In this document: positions 1 through 7,107 of the stretch, piece by piece
How the letters are laid out: each line of letters opens with the position of its first letter
How positions within the stretch are numbered: position 1 is the first letter of the stretch
NCBI GenBank assembly: GCA_900548265.1
Contig: URKG01000027.1
Location: 1 to 24,005 of the forward strand
Length of the DNA stretch: 24,005 bases
DNA from: an uncultured Collinsella sp.
GTDB taxonomy: Bacteria > Actinomycetota > Coriobacteriia > Coriobacteriales > Coriobacteriaceae
Direction of reading: 5' to 3'
Notes under the pieces: model-generated
Databases searched by the model: none
Seen by the model: the letters and a program-made list of their open reading frames with translations, nothing else
What the model was told of the DNA's origin: nothing
Program-made: the position numbers and the translations under genes

Positions 1-313
1 GGGAATATGACGGCGTCGCGGGAGCGGCGCCGTTTCTGGTTTGCGGGGGCCGCCGGCGGATGCGGGCCGTCGACACCCGCGCCACCAATTTCCCCGCGGG
101 GGAGTTTTCGAATCCGCCCGGGGGCACCAGGGAATATGACGGCGTCGCGGGAGCGGCGCCGTTTCTGGTTTGCGGGGGCCGCCGGCGGATGCGGGCCGTC
201 GACACCCGCGCCACCAATTTCCCCGCGGGGGAGTTTTCGAATCCGCCCGGGGGCACCAGGGAATATGACGGCGTCGCGGGAGCGGCGCCGTTTCTGGTTT
301 GCGGGGGCCGCCG
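1..313. repeat. 129-bp tandem repeat, 2.4 copies
   Basis: Units run 1-129, 130-258 and 259-313 (partial, diverging after position 313). The copies look identical by eye. The period is 129 bp, which is 43 codons, so open frames run through it, but I recognise no protein in any frame. The array begins at the window edge and may extend further left. Each full unit ends with a segment (about 105-129 and 234-258) that resembles a tRNA 3' end: a T-loop-like TTCGAATCC, then a C/G-rich stretch ending GGCACCA. The remainder of a tRNA cloverleaf is not visible. Each unit also has a CCCCGCGGGG palindrome (92-101 in the first). It lies just downstream of the dehydrogenase pseudogene on the minus strand. 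Confidence 0.9.
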
Positions 314-347
314 TGCTGCTCGCCCGTGGGGGACTGGCATCTGTTTC

Positions 348-1548
348 CTAGAGTGCGCTGCGGTAAATCTTTCTCGCGTTGTCCAGCGTGAGCTTCCTGA
401 AGCTGCCGAAGAGCTCTCCGCGGTTGATCTTGAGGCCCGGAATCATCTTTTCGATATCGTCCTCGGTGACTCCGAACTCCGATAGCGCGCGCGGCATTCC
501 CAGCGAGACGAAGAAATCCTGCAGCTCGTCGATGGTCGCTTCGACCGCGTACTCGATTGCCTGCTCGGGGGTTACCTCCACATCGAGCTCGTCCGCGTCC
601 GAATCGATGGGTTCGATGCCAAGGGCCTGGGCGCTGAACTCCAGGAAGCGCTCAGGGTGCTCTCGCCATACGTAGCGCATCCAGGCGGGGAAGATGACGG
701 CGAGGCCGGCGCCGTGCGTGATCTTGGTGTCCAGTGCGGATAGCTCGTGCTCAAGGCCGCGGCAGGTCCAATCGCCGTCGCGCAGGGCGTTATGGGCGAG
801 CGTACCCACCCACATGATCTCGGCGCGGGCGTCGTAGTCATCGGGGTTCTCCATCACCTTGGGCGCCGCCTCCCTCGCGGCGCGCACTAGCCCGCAGGCG
901 ATGTTGTCGGTTACGCCCACGGCGGGCTCGCCGGAGAAGAGTCGCTCCATGATATGGGCGATCATGTCGGTCACTCCCGCGGCGGTCTGGCGGGCGGGCA
1001 GGCTGAAGGTCAGCTCTGGGTCGAGGAAGGCGATGGCCGGGCGGTTGAGGTCCGTGTTAATGCTGCATTTGAGGTGCTCCTCGTCGTTGCTGATAACGCA
1101 GGAGTTAGAGGCCTCGGAACCGGATGCGGGGATGGTCACCACGCAGGCGACGTCGATGCGGTCGGCGGGAACGGCGCGCTTGCGGAAGAAGTCCCATACG
1201 TCGCCGTCGTATACCGCCCCAGTGCGATGGCCTTCGCGCAGTCCATGACGGAGCCGCCGCCCACGGGCAGGATGATGTCGGCGTCGTTTGCCCGTGCGAG
1301 CTCGACGCCTTCTCGTGCCAAGCCTATTTCGGGGTTTGGACGCACCCCTCCAAGCCCGATGTGCTCCACGCCCGCGGCATCGAGCGATGCCCTCACGCGG
1401 ACGAGCGTTCCGCAGCGAACTGCGGAACCCCTGCCGTAGACAATGAGCGCTCAGCGGTAGCCGGAGGCGGACAGAGTCCCCCAACCTTGTCGGTCGCTTT
1501 TCGCCCAAAGACAAAGCGGGTGGGGGAGTAGAAGGAGAAATCGTTCAT
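348..1548 (-). pseudogene. Iron-containing alcohol dehydrogenase (butanol dehydrogenase type), multiply broken
   Basis: An intact gene would encode a cytoplasmic NAD(P)H-dependent, iron-dependent alcohol dehydrogenase of about 390-400 residues. The ATG at 1548 has a GGAG ribosome site and opens with MNDFSFYSPTRFVFGRKAT, a typical family N-terminus. The frame is lost near the C run at 1478-1482. After a second shift the family sequence resumes (ALIVYGRGSAV), preceded by an in-frame TGA at 1451-1453. It continues through the nucleotide-binding motif GGGSVMDCAKAIALG and shifts again at the CCCC run 1217-1220, where one missing base would restore AVYDGDVWDFF. The remainder to the TAG at 348-350 is intact, including ASGSEAS and the metal-binding region (DMIAHIME and THGAGLAVIFPAW). 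Several independent lesions make a sequencing error an unlikely full explanation. The enzyme is presumably non-functional. Confidence 0.88.
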
Positions 1549-1689
1549 GGAGCTCCAATCTGGCGTTTCGCCCTACATGCGCGGAGGAGTTTTTCGGGCG
1601 CATCGCCTGCGTTCGCGTCGCAATCTCGGCGGCGCGGTGCGGTCCGTGGATTCCATCGTATCGCCCGCGGCACCCCTTACCGACGATTG

Positions 1690-1808
1690 AGGCGAGTCTG
1701 CATTTCGCGGCGCGACGTCCACCTGGCGGACGATATCCGTTCGCGACACGTGGCCGTCCCGGTCGCAATAGCGTATGCGCACCGGGTTGCCGAGATGGGC
1801 CTGCGACC
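1690..1808 (-). pseudogene. Short remnant resembling a WYL-type domain
   Basis: The minus-strand frame contains GNPVRIRYCDRDGHVSRTDI, which resembles the beta-strand pattern at the start of WYL-like ligand-binding domains of transcriptional regulators (IRYRD.DG..SER.I.P). The match ends within about 40 residues, and a nearby alternative frame seems to carry a little more. No start, no wHTH domain and no complete fold are present. It is joined without a stop codon to the kinase remnant upstream, which looks like a deletion junction. The assignment is from memory of family patterns and is tentative. Confidence 0.28.
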
Positions 1809-1935
1809 CCTTCTCCTGATGCGAGCGCGCGAGACGGGCGAGCAGCGGCGCGAGCACCTGCTCGACCGTCTCCTCCCGATACCACGCCGCCACGGGCAAC
1901 CCGTTCACGTCAAACCCGTACGTTCGCCATGCCAT
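1809..1935 (-). pseudogene. 5' remnant of a P-loop nucleoside/uridine-kinase-like gene
   Basis: An ATG at 1935 begins MAWRTYGFDVNGLPVAAWY and continues REETVEQVLAPLLARLARSHQEKG. This is the pattern seen just before the Walker A loop in the nucleoside/nucleotide (uridine/phosphoribulo-) kinase family, usually followed by a hydrophobic strand and GxGKST. Here the homology stops right after HQEKG, with no P-loop, and runs into unrelated sequence. The stub therefore lacks its active site and cannot be functional. Identification rests on about 42 residues. Confidence 0.42.
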
Positions 1936-2251
1936 TCGCCTCGCCGCCTTCGCCGAACGAAACCGCGTATCCAGACCGCCGGTCCCCCACCCAGCACTTC
2001 GACGAGCCTTCGCGCTCACTTCTGCGGTCGGGATGCGCCCGCGAGGCGCTCGGCAGGCAGCGCCATTTCCGCTCGCTGTGTCGAGCGCGAGTGTCGAGAA
2101 GTCGCCATATGCCACTCAGATGTAGCATGGAGTGCCGAAGCGCACGCGCCCGTGACGAAACACTGGCGCCAACCCGTTCCGCGCACCACCCCGCCCGTAA
2201 GGTGTGTGGCGAAAGGAGGACCAGCCGCATGAACATCCCCGAGACACAGAG

Positions 2252-2419
2252 CCTACCTCGATCGCATTCCGCACGAGCTTCTCTGACATTTCCGCCCATT
2301 ACCACGTGGAGGTCCCCGTCGCGGAGATCGCCTACGCATACGACTACATCAATTCCCGGCATGCCCCGCGCAGGCAGGCCACGCCGAACGATGGGCCCGC
2401 GGCTCAGCAGGACGAGTGA
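2252..2419 (+). pseudogene. Remnant resembling the end of a PRD regulatory domain
   Basis: In this frame the segment FSDISAHYHVEVPVAEIAYA, followed by YDYI, resembles the last helices of a PTS regulation domain (PRD), where an acidic residue, IAY and a hydrophobic helix follow a basic/aromatic stretch (compare the EVAYLALHL-type endings of BglG/LevR regulators). Nothing upstream in frame is recognisable, and the frame ends at 2417-2419 after a polar tail. It is too short to be a working regulator. Assignment is weak. Confidence 0.25.
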
Positions 2420-2450
2420 CGCGCCTCGCAAGCAAAGGAAGGAAGCCAAC

Positions 2451-2606
2451 ATCACACGAGCATCATCGATCGCTGCGTGCAAGGCGGCGGGCCTCACCGT
2501 GTTCGCCAAGCGCGAGGAGCGTTTTGGTTTTTCGCAAGCAAATGCGGACGAAATCAGCGACCAGATTCCCGATCCGCTCAAACATGCAGGGCCCCTATGT
2601 GTTTAA
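2451..2606 (+). pseudogene. C-terminal remnant of a HAD-superfamily phosphatase
   Basis: The frame reads ACKAAGLTVFAKREERFGFS and then QANADEISDQIPD before a TAA at 2604-2606. That is the usual ending of beta-phosphoglucomutase-like HAD hydrolases, where A.AAGM.V is followed by an R/K-rich loop, an FG.SQ..AD segment and a final I.D..PE. The catalytic DxD motif, cap domain and motif III are all missing. It sits immediately upstream of the GntR gene, and the regulator promoter overlaps its last codons. It is probably debris from a lost sugar-phosphate operon. Confidence 0.45.
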
Positions 2607-2632
2607 CCTCATTTTTCCGTGTGCGGTAGAAT
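2603..2632 (+). promoter_or_regulatory. Likely sigma70-type promoter of the GntR gene
   Basis: TTAACC (2603-2608) and TAGAAT (2627-2632) are separated by 18 bp and lie about 40 bp before the GTG start at 2674. The same -35 hexamer, TTAACC, occurs in the transporter promoter at 3503-3508. Confidence 0.45.
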
Positions 2633-2673
2633 GGAGTCGTTGAGATCGCGAACGCCTTAAAGGGAGAGTTTTT

Positions 2674-3408
2674 GTGGATGCGCATCTGGATGGGGGCTCT
2701 TCCGCCCCGCTGTATCAACAGGTGCTCGATTTGCTTAAGAGCGATATCGAACAGGGGACATATCCCGTTGACTCGCAGATTCCAACGGAACTTGAGCTTT
2801 CTAAGATGTACGGCGTGGGAAGGGTCACGGTTCGCCGCGCAATAGAGGAGCTTGTGGGCGAGGGGTATCTCACCAAGCGGCAGGGGCGTGGTACGTTTGT
2901 GACCGCGACAAAGATAATTCGCAAGGTGCATCAGAAGGACGATGTTCAGAGTTTTACCCAAGCATGCGCTGAAAACGGCATGAAGGCGGGCGCTCGCGTC
3001 GTTGCCCGCAAGACCGTTGCCGCCGATCGCGACCTCGCTTCTTTCTTTGGCTTGGATGAAGGCTCTGACCTCATCTTGGTCTCACGCGTGCGTACCGCAG
3101 ACGGCGTGCCGGTCCTGTTCGAGAACAACTACTATCCTGTCGATGGATTCGAATTTCTCAAAGATATCGGTCTCTCCAATTGTTCGATATTCGAGGCCGT
3201 GGGGGAGCGTACGGGTAGGTATCCCTGCTCGTCCGATCCCTGCAGGCTGGAGATCGCCCGTGCGGGAATTGATGCCGCCCGCGAGCTCAAGGTCCCAGTA
3301 GGGGAGCCGCTGTTCTTCATGAACGCGGGCTTTCTCGATTCCAACGGAGAGCGCTTCTGCTATGGCAGACAGTACTACGTGGGTTCGCGCTACAGCTTCG
3401 ATATCTAG
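2674..3408 (+). CDS. GntR-family (HutC/UTRA) transcriptional regulator
   Basis: This 244-residue cytoplasmic regulator has an N-terminal winged helix (about residues 8-75; PLYQQVLDLLKSDIEQGTYP, then IPTELELSKMYGVGRVTVRR and the wing QGRGTFV). A UTRA effector-binding domain follows (about 95-240; PVLFENNYYP, ISRAGIDAAREL-like helix, FCYGRQYYVG at the end), both typical of the HutC subfamily, where sugar phosphates or similar metabolites relieve repression. The start is GTG at 2674, six to seven bases after AGGGAG; an overlapping ATG at 2678 is out of frame. It sits upstream of, and co-oriented with, an Amadori-type catabolic operon, the place occupied by frlR/fraR in enterobacteria. The two operator-like repeats at 3481-3551 are its obvious candidate targets. 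The inducer is unknown. Confidence 0.9.
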   Translation: MDAHLDGGSSAPLYQQVLDLLKSDIEQGTYPVDSQIPTELELSKMYGVGRVTVRRAIEELVGEGYLTKRQGRGTFVTATKIIRKVHQKDDVQSFTQACAENGMKAGARVVARKTVAADRDLASFFGLDEGSDLILVSRVRTADGVPVLFENNYYPVDGFEFLKDIGLSNCSIFEAVGERTGRYPCSSDPCRLEIARAGIDAARELKVPVGEPLFFMNAGFLDSNGERFCYGRQYYVGSRYSFDI

Positions 3409-3480
3409 CGGCTCTGTCTCACACAGCGCTGTTCTCGTATTGCCGCGGCAGGTCCGTTTAGCGCGTAAAAGTTACCACTT

Positions 3481-3551
3481 ATAGAACAACCTAATATGTT
3501 TCTTAACCGACGCCTTCATGCAGGTTATACATAGAACAACCTAAGATGTTT
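3481..3551 (+). promoter_or_regulatory. Two operator-like direct repeats 50 bp apart
   Basis: The sites at 3481-3501 and 3531-3551 match at 20 of 21 positions, and their cores read AACAACCTAATATGTT and AACAACCTAAGATGTT. Each core is an imperfect dyad (AACA...TGTT ends; about 12 of 16 positions symmetric in the second), as expected for a dimeric GntR-type repressor. Their 50-bp offset is close to five helical turns. The putative -35 lies just after the first site, and the -10 abuts the second. Confidence 0.65.
3503..3531 (+). promoter_or_regulatory. Putative promoter of the transporter operon
   Basis: TTAACC (3503-3508) and TATACA (3526-3531) are 17 bp apart. They sit between the two operator-like repeats, so a bound repressor would cover both flanks. 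Transcription would begin near 3538, about 65 bases before the transporter start. Confidence 0.5.
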
Positions 3552-3605
3552 GCCTATACGTGAAGGATTTTTGGCAAGCATCGTTGCTCTGGCAGGAGGT
3601 TAAGA

Positions 3606-5069
3606 ATGTCGGATGCCAAACAGGAGAAGCCCAAGCGCAGATTCCATCTCCAGCTTCCCCATGTGTACACCATCGCGTTCATGCTGATCGTGTTCTTCGC
3701 GGTGCTCACATGGATCGTCCCATCGGGTCAGTTCGACCGCCAGACCATTCAGACGGCCGCGGGCGAGCGAGAAGTCGCCGTAGCCGGAACGTACCAAGAG
3801 GTCGACAAGGTCTACACCGATTCGGAGACGGGGGAGACCGTCGATCTGCGACAGGGCATCGATGCCGTCCTGCAGGCTCCCGCCAAGGGCATTCAGGCTG
3901 CGGCCGATGTCGTCGCGTTCGTCCTGCTGATCGGCGGATCGTTCGCCATCGTCACCAAGACCAACGCCCTAAACGCCGGCATGAGCCGCGTGATCAAGAA
4001 GCTGAAGAACAAGGACATCTTGATCATCCCCATCTCCATGATCCTGCTCTCGATCTGCGGCACCACGTTCGGCATGTCCGAGGAGGCGCTGCCGTTCTAC
4101 GCGATCTTCATCCCCATCATGCTGAGCATCGGGTATGACTCCATGACCGCGTTCATCATCTGCTTCCTCGGCCCCAACCTTGGTTACTGCGCATCCACTA
4201 TTGATCCTTTCAACGTGCTGATCGCCCAGGGCGTTATCGGCATCGAGGGAAATCCCCAGCTTTGGCTCCGCGCCATCCTGTGGGTCATCTTCACCGCCGC
4301 GGGCATTTTCTGGGCCATGCGCTACGCGCGCCGCGTCAAGCTCGATCCCAAGTCCTCCATCACCTATGAGGACGATAAGCAGAAGCGCATCGAGTTCTCT
4401 GTCACCGATGCTTCTATCGAAGAGGAGTTCACGCTTCGCCACAAGCTCGTCCTCATTGATTTCGCGGTCGGCATGGGCGTTATCGTGTGGGGCCTCGTTA
4501 CCCAGGGCTGGTATATGGACGAGATCTCCATGGTGTTCCTGGCCATGGGCCTTCTTGCCGGCATACTCGGCGGCCTGGACGAGAAGACCATTGCGGAGGA
4601 GTTCGTCCGCGGAATCGCCGACTTCGCCTACGCAGCCTGCATCATCGGCATCGCCCGCGGCATCCTGGTCGTCGCAGAGGGCGGAATGATCATCGACTCT
4701 ATTCTTAACTGGCTCGTCGGACTCCTTGCGGGCGCTCCGTCCTTCATCTATACCACCTTCATGTACATCGTCCTCGGCCTGCTTTCGCTGCTGGTTCCTT
4801 CCAGCTCCGGCCTCGCTGCACTCACCATGCCCGTCATGGGCCCGCTGACCGAGCTTATGGGCCTCAATCCCGAGGCTGCCGTCACCGCTCTGCAGTTCGC
4901 GAACCAGACCGTCAACACCATCAGCCCCGTTGCGGGCATGACCGTCGCGGGTCTTGCCGTGGCGAAGATCTCCTTCGGGCAATGGTGGAAGACCATCTGG
5001 AAGTTCTTTATCTTCATGGTTCTGTTCGGATTGGTCGCGACTGTGATTTCCGGCCTACTGCCGATGTAG
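3606..5069 (+). CDS. YfcC/DcuC-family membrane transporter
   Basis: This 487-residue polytopic inner-membrane protein has about 11-13 predicted hydrophobic segments. It opens with a basic cytoplasmic tail, then a first TM helix leading into WIVPSGQF (about residues 36-43), a signature of the YfcC / C4-dicarboxylate carrier (DcuC) group. Conserved features further on include CGTTFGMSEEALPFY, a GYDSMTAF loop and a VPSSSGLAALTMPVMGPL segment with an NQTVNTISPVAGM loop in the C-terminal half. The ATG has a strong AGGAGG (3594-3599), six bases away. Family members carry dicarboxylates, amino acids or small amino-acid conjugates. In the Salmonella fructose-asparagine locus the transporter FraA is also, as I recall, of the Dcu type. 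Given the epimerase, deglycase and kinase downstream, a fructosamine is the best guess for the substrate. The substrate cannot be read from sequence. Confidence 0.85.
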   Translation: MSDAKQEKPKRRFHLQLPHVYTIAFMLIVFFAVLTWIVPSGQFDRQTIQTAAGEREVAVAGTYQEVDKVYTDSETGETVDLRQGIDAVLQAPAKGIQAAADVVAFVLLIGGSFAIVTKTNALNAGMSRVIKKLKNKDILIIPISMILLSICGTTFGMSEEALPFYAIFIPIMLSIGYDSMTAFIICFLGPNLGYCASTIDPFNVLIAQGVIGIEGNPQLWLRAILWVIFTAAGIFWAMRYARRVKLDPKSSITYEDDKQKRIEFSVTDASIEEEFTLRHKLVLIDFAVGMGVIVWGLVTQGWYMDEISMVFLAMGLLAGILGGLDEKTIAEEFVRGIADFAYAACIIGIARGILVVAEGGMIIDSILNWLVGLLAGAPSFIYTTFMYIVLGLLSLLVPSSSGLAALTMPVMGPLTELMGLNPEAAVTALQFANQTVNTISPVAGMTVAGLAVAKISFGQWWKTIWKFFIFMVLFGLVATVISGLLPM

Positions 5070-5081
5070 GAGGTGCCCAGC

Positions 5082-5939
5082 ATGGATTTAAGCGCTTCCA
5101 CACCCCGTCTGCGTCGCGAGCAGGTCGCCGGCATGAACATTCACTACATCATGTGGTCGCTCGATTACTTCCTTGATGCTCAGCAGCGCCTTGGCTTCAA
5201 AACCATCGAGCTTTGGGCGGCCGAGCCGCACGTGACGCTGGACCACACGGGGTATTTCGAGGCCGACGAGCTTCGCCGCAAGATCGAGTCCCGCGGACTC
5301 TCCGTGAGCTCCCTGTGTCCGGAGAACGTGGTGTATCCGTGGCAGTACGCTGCCAGAAAGCCCCTCCACGCGCAGCGGAGCCTCGCTTACTTTAAGCACG
5401 GCATCGAGCTCGCCGAGGTGCTCGGCGCCCCGTATATGTCCATCAACTCCGGTTGGGGCGATTGGGACGAGGACCGCGAGGAGGCTTGGAAGCGCTCTGC
5501 CGAGCACTTGGCGATTCTTGCGGACTATGCCGGCGAGCACGGCGTGACCCTCTGCATGGAGAGCCTGAGGCCGGAAGAGAGCAACTTGGTGGTTACACTC
5601 GCGGACGCCAGGCGCATGCTTGACCAAGTAGCCAGCCCGCACCTTACTCCAATGGTGGACACTACCGCTATGGGAGTCGCCGGCGAGAGCCTTGAAGAGT
5701 GGTTTGCCGAGTTTGGCGATGGTGCCATAAGGAACATGCGCTTCATTGATGGCGACCCATATGGCCATCTGGTTTGGGGCGATGGAAAGCACAGTATGGA
5801 CGATTTCGTACGCGTCCTCAACGCGCATGGGTTCGAGGGCTATCTTGGCCAGGAGATCACCGATGGAAGGTATTTCGATGATCCCGCAGCAGCGGACCGG
5901 CACAACATGGACGCCTTCGAGAGGTATTTTGTCGACTAG
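5082..5939 (+). CDS. FrlC-like sugar epimerase/isomerase (TIM barrel)
   Basis: This 285-residue protein belongs to the AP-endonuclease-2-like xylose isomerase family. The order of motifs matches E. coli FrlC, which interconverts psicoselysine and fructoselysine: GFKTIELW near 38-45, an SLCPENVVYP segment (77-86), a helix and strand ending SINSGWGDWDED, then MESLRPEESNLVV (159-171), MVDT (191-194) and GQEIT (256-260). Probable metal ligands are Glu160, Asp193 and Glu258. The fourth ligand, a His in the FrlC HIVD segment, aligns by eye with Arg220 of MRFID, which is odd and may alter the metal site. I chose ATG 5082 because TAGGAGG ends eight bases before it; an in-frame GTG at 5073 overlaps that site. 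Only 12 bp separate it from the transporter, so they are co-transcribed. An alternative is another 3-epimerase of this large family. Confidence 0.82.
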   Translation: MDLSASTPRLRREQVAGMNIHYIMWSLDYFLDAQQRLGFKTIELWAAEPHVTLDHTGYFEADELRRKIESRGLSVSSLCPENVVYPWQYAARKPLHAQRSLAYFKHGIELAEVLGAPYMSINSGWGDWDEDREEAWKRSAEHLAILADYAGEHGVTLCMESLRPEESNLVVTLADARRMLDQVASPHLTPMVDTTAMGVAGESLEEWFAEFGDGAIRNMRFIDGDPYGHLVWGDGKHSMDDFVRVLNAHGFEGYLGQEITDGRYFDDPAAADRHNMDAFERYFVD

Positions 5940-6002
5940 CGCGTAGCTCCCATTCGCGTGGGGAAGTCAACACGCTTGACGAGAAGACTCGCAGTAAACG
6001 TT

Positions 6003-6018
6003 GGCGGATTCGTCCGCC
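6003..6018 (+). other. Small UUCG-capped hairpin before the deglycase gene
   Basis: GGCGGA and TCCGCC pair perfectly around a TTCG tetraloop. It lies 22 bases before the deglycase ATG and no T tract follows. It could protect the downstream message or modulate translation in the 100-bp gap between the epimerase and deglycase genes, in which I see nothing else. Confidence 0.5.
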
Positions 6019-6039
6019 GTATCGAAAGGAAGAATAACA

Positions 6040-7008
6040 ATGAACGCACATGATCTTATCGCCGACGCAATCGCTGAAAAGGGCGGTTTCGATAGCGTCT
6101 TCTGGGTTGCCTGCGGCGGCTCCCTCATCGACCTGCTGCCCGCCCACGAGCTGCTCAAGCGCGAGGCGACTACGTTTGCCAGCGAGGCGTATACCGCCCG
6201 CGAGTTCGATATCATGCGTCCCAAGCGCCTGGGCGAAAAGTCCCTTGTCATCGCTTGCAGCCACTCCGGCAACACCCCCGAGGTAATCGATGCGTGCTCG
6301 ATCGCCAAGGCGGCGGGCGCGACCGTTATCGTGCAGACGGACAACGCGGGTTCCGGCATCGATAACGGTGAGTGGACGTGCTGGGTATATCCGTGGGGCG
6401 AGGGAGTTCCGCAGGCGGAGGTGCCCGCCGGCATCTCTTTGGCTCTCGCTTCCGAGCTCCTGGATCAGCAGGAAGGTTATGCCGACCTTGCCGACATGTA
6501 CGAAGGCATCGCCAAGATGGACCAGATCCTGCCTGCAGCTCGCGAGAAGGTCAACGCCGAACTCTGCGACCGTTTTGCCGCCCTGTGCCAGGACCACAAG
6601 TTCCTGTATATCTTGGGGTCCGGTCCCGTGTTTAGCCAGGCCTATGGCTTCGCTATCTGCTCGCTTATGGAGATGCAGTGGCAGAGCTGCGCCTATATCC
6701 ACTCCGGCGAGTACTTCCACGGCCCCTTCGAGGTGACCGAGCCCGGAGTCTTCTACTTCCTGCAGATGTCTTCTAGTGAGTGCCGAGCCATGGATGAGCG
6801 CGCCCTCGCATTCCTCGAGACCCATACCGACACTCTTATGGTGCTCGACGCCATGGAGTACGGCATGGACCAAGTACCGGCGAGCGTTCGCGCGTTCCTT
6901 GATCCAATTCTGTTCTACGCGATGAACTGTGAGCTGCGCTCCGCTCGCGGCAAGGTGTTCGACCATCACCCGGACGTGCGTCGTTACATGGGCATCGAGA
7001 AGTACTAG
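6040..7008 (+). CDS. SIS-domain fructosamine-6-phosphate deglycase (FrlB/FraB-like)
   Basis: This 322-residue cytoplasmic protein has two sugar isomerase (SIS) domains, about residues 15-135 and 175-310. The first has YYVACGGS-like VACGGS (23-28) and SHSGNTPE (74-81). The second has the family segment IHSGEYFHGPFEVTEPG (220-236), then ECRAMDERALAF and a C-terminal RRYMGIEKY. These match FraB (6-phosphofructose-aspartate deglycase) more closely than FrlB as I recall them, including an AEKGG-VACGGS opening. The expected reaction is cleavage of a 6-phosphofructosamine to glucose 6-phosphate and the free amine or amino acid; Glu224 and His227 are candidate catalytic residues. The ATG at 6040 follows AAGGA by nine bases; an in-frame TTG at 6001 has no ribosome site. 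Which amino acid is released is not readable here. GlmS-like or AgaS-like roles are less likely. Confidence 0.85.
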   Translation: MNAHDLIADAIAEKGGFDSVFWVACGGSLIDLLPAHELLKREATTFASEAYTAREFDIMRPKRLGEKSLVIACSHSGNTPEVIDACSIAKAAGATVIVQTDNAGSGIDNGEWTCWVYPWGEGVPQAEVPAGISLALASELLDQQEGYADLADMYEGIAKMDQILPAAREKVNAELCDRFAALCQDHKFLYILGSGPVFSQAYGFAICSLMEMQWQSCAYIHSGEYFHGPFEVTEPGVFYFLQMSSSECRAMDERALAFLETHTDTLMVLDAMEYGMDQVPASVRAFLDPILFYAMNCELRSARGKVFDHHPDVRRYMGIEKY

Positions 7009-7018
7009 CGATTTTAAA

Positions 7019-7064
7019 ACGGGGCGCGAGGCGCGTTGAGACGTGCGAATCCCTCGCGCCCCGT
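7019..7064. other. Strong intercistronic hairpin
   Basis: ACGGGGCGCGAGG (7019-7031) and CCTCGCGCCCCGT (7052-7064) pair over 13 bp around a 20-base loop, just after the deglycase stop and before the kinase. On the plus strand no T run follows, so it looks like an mRNA-stabilising or processing hairpin that sets deglycase and kinase levels apart. On the minus strand it is followed by TTTTAAAAT and could act as a terminator for antisense transcripts. Confidence 0.6.
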
Positions 7065-7107
7065 CTGCTCGCCGTAACCACGGCGGTTTACCTGAATGGA
7101 GATAACC

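Noticed and set aside
105..129. A complete tRNA gene in the repeat unit
   Set aside because: Only a 3'-end-like piece is present; no matching 5' acceptor strand, D arm or anticodon arm can be drawn.
7..485. Repetitive open frames across the 129-bp array, including one of 141 codons
   Set aside because: Frames stay open only because the period is a multiple of three. No start with a ribosome site or known domain, and the frame runs antisense into the dehydrogenase pseudogene.
1910..2606. Long open frames on both strands in the decayed region (223 and 225 codons)
   Set aside because: Overlapping frames with biased, non-protein-like composition. Only the short segments listed as remnants resemble known families.
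3969..4982. 337-codon frame antisense to the transporter gene
   Set aside because: It mirrors the codon bias of the transporter, has no recognisable motif, and is rich in D, E, G and H as typical shadow frames are.
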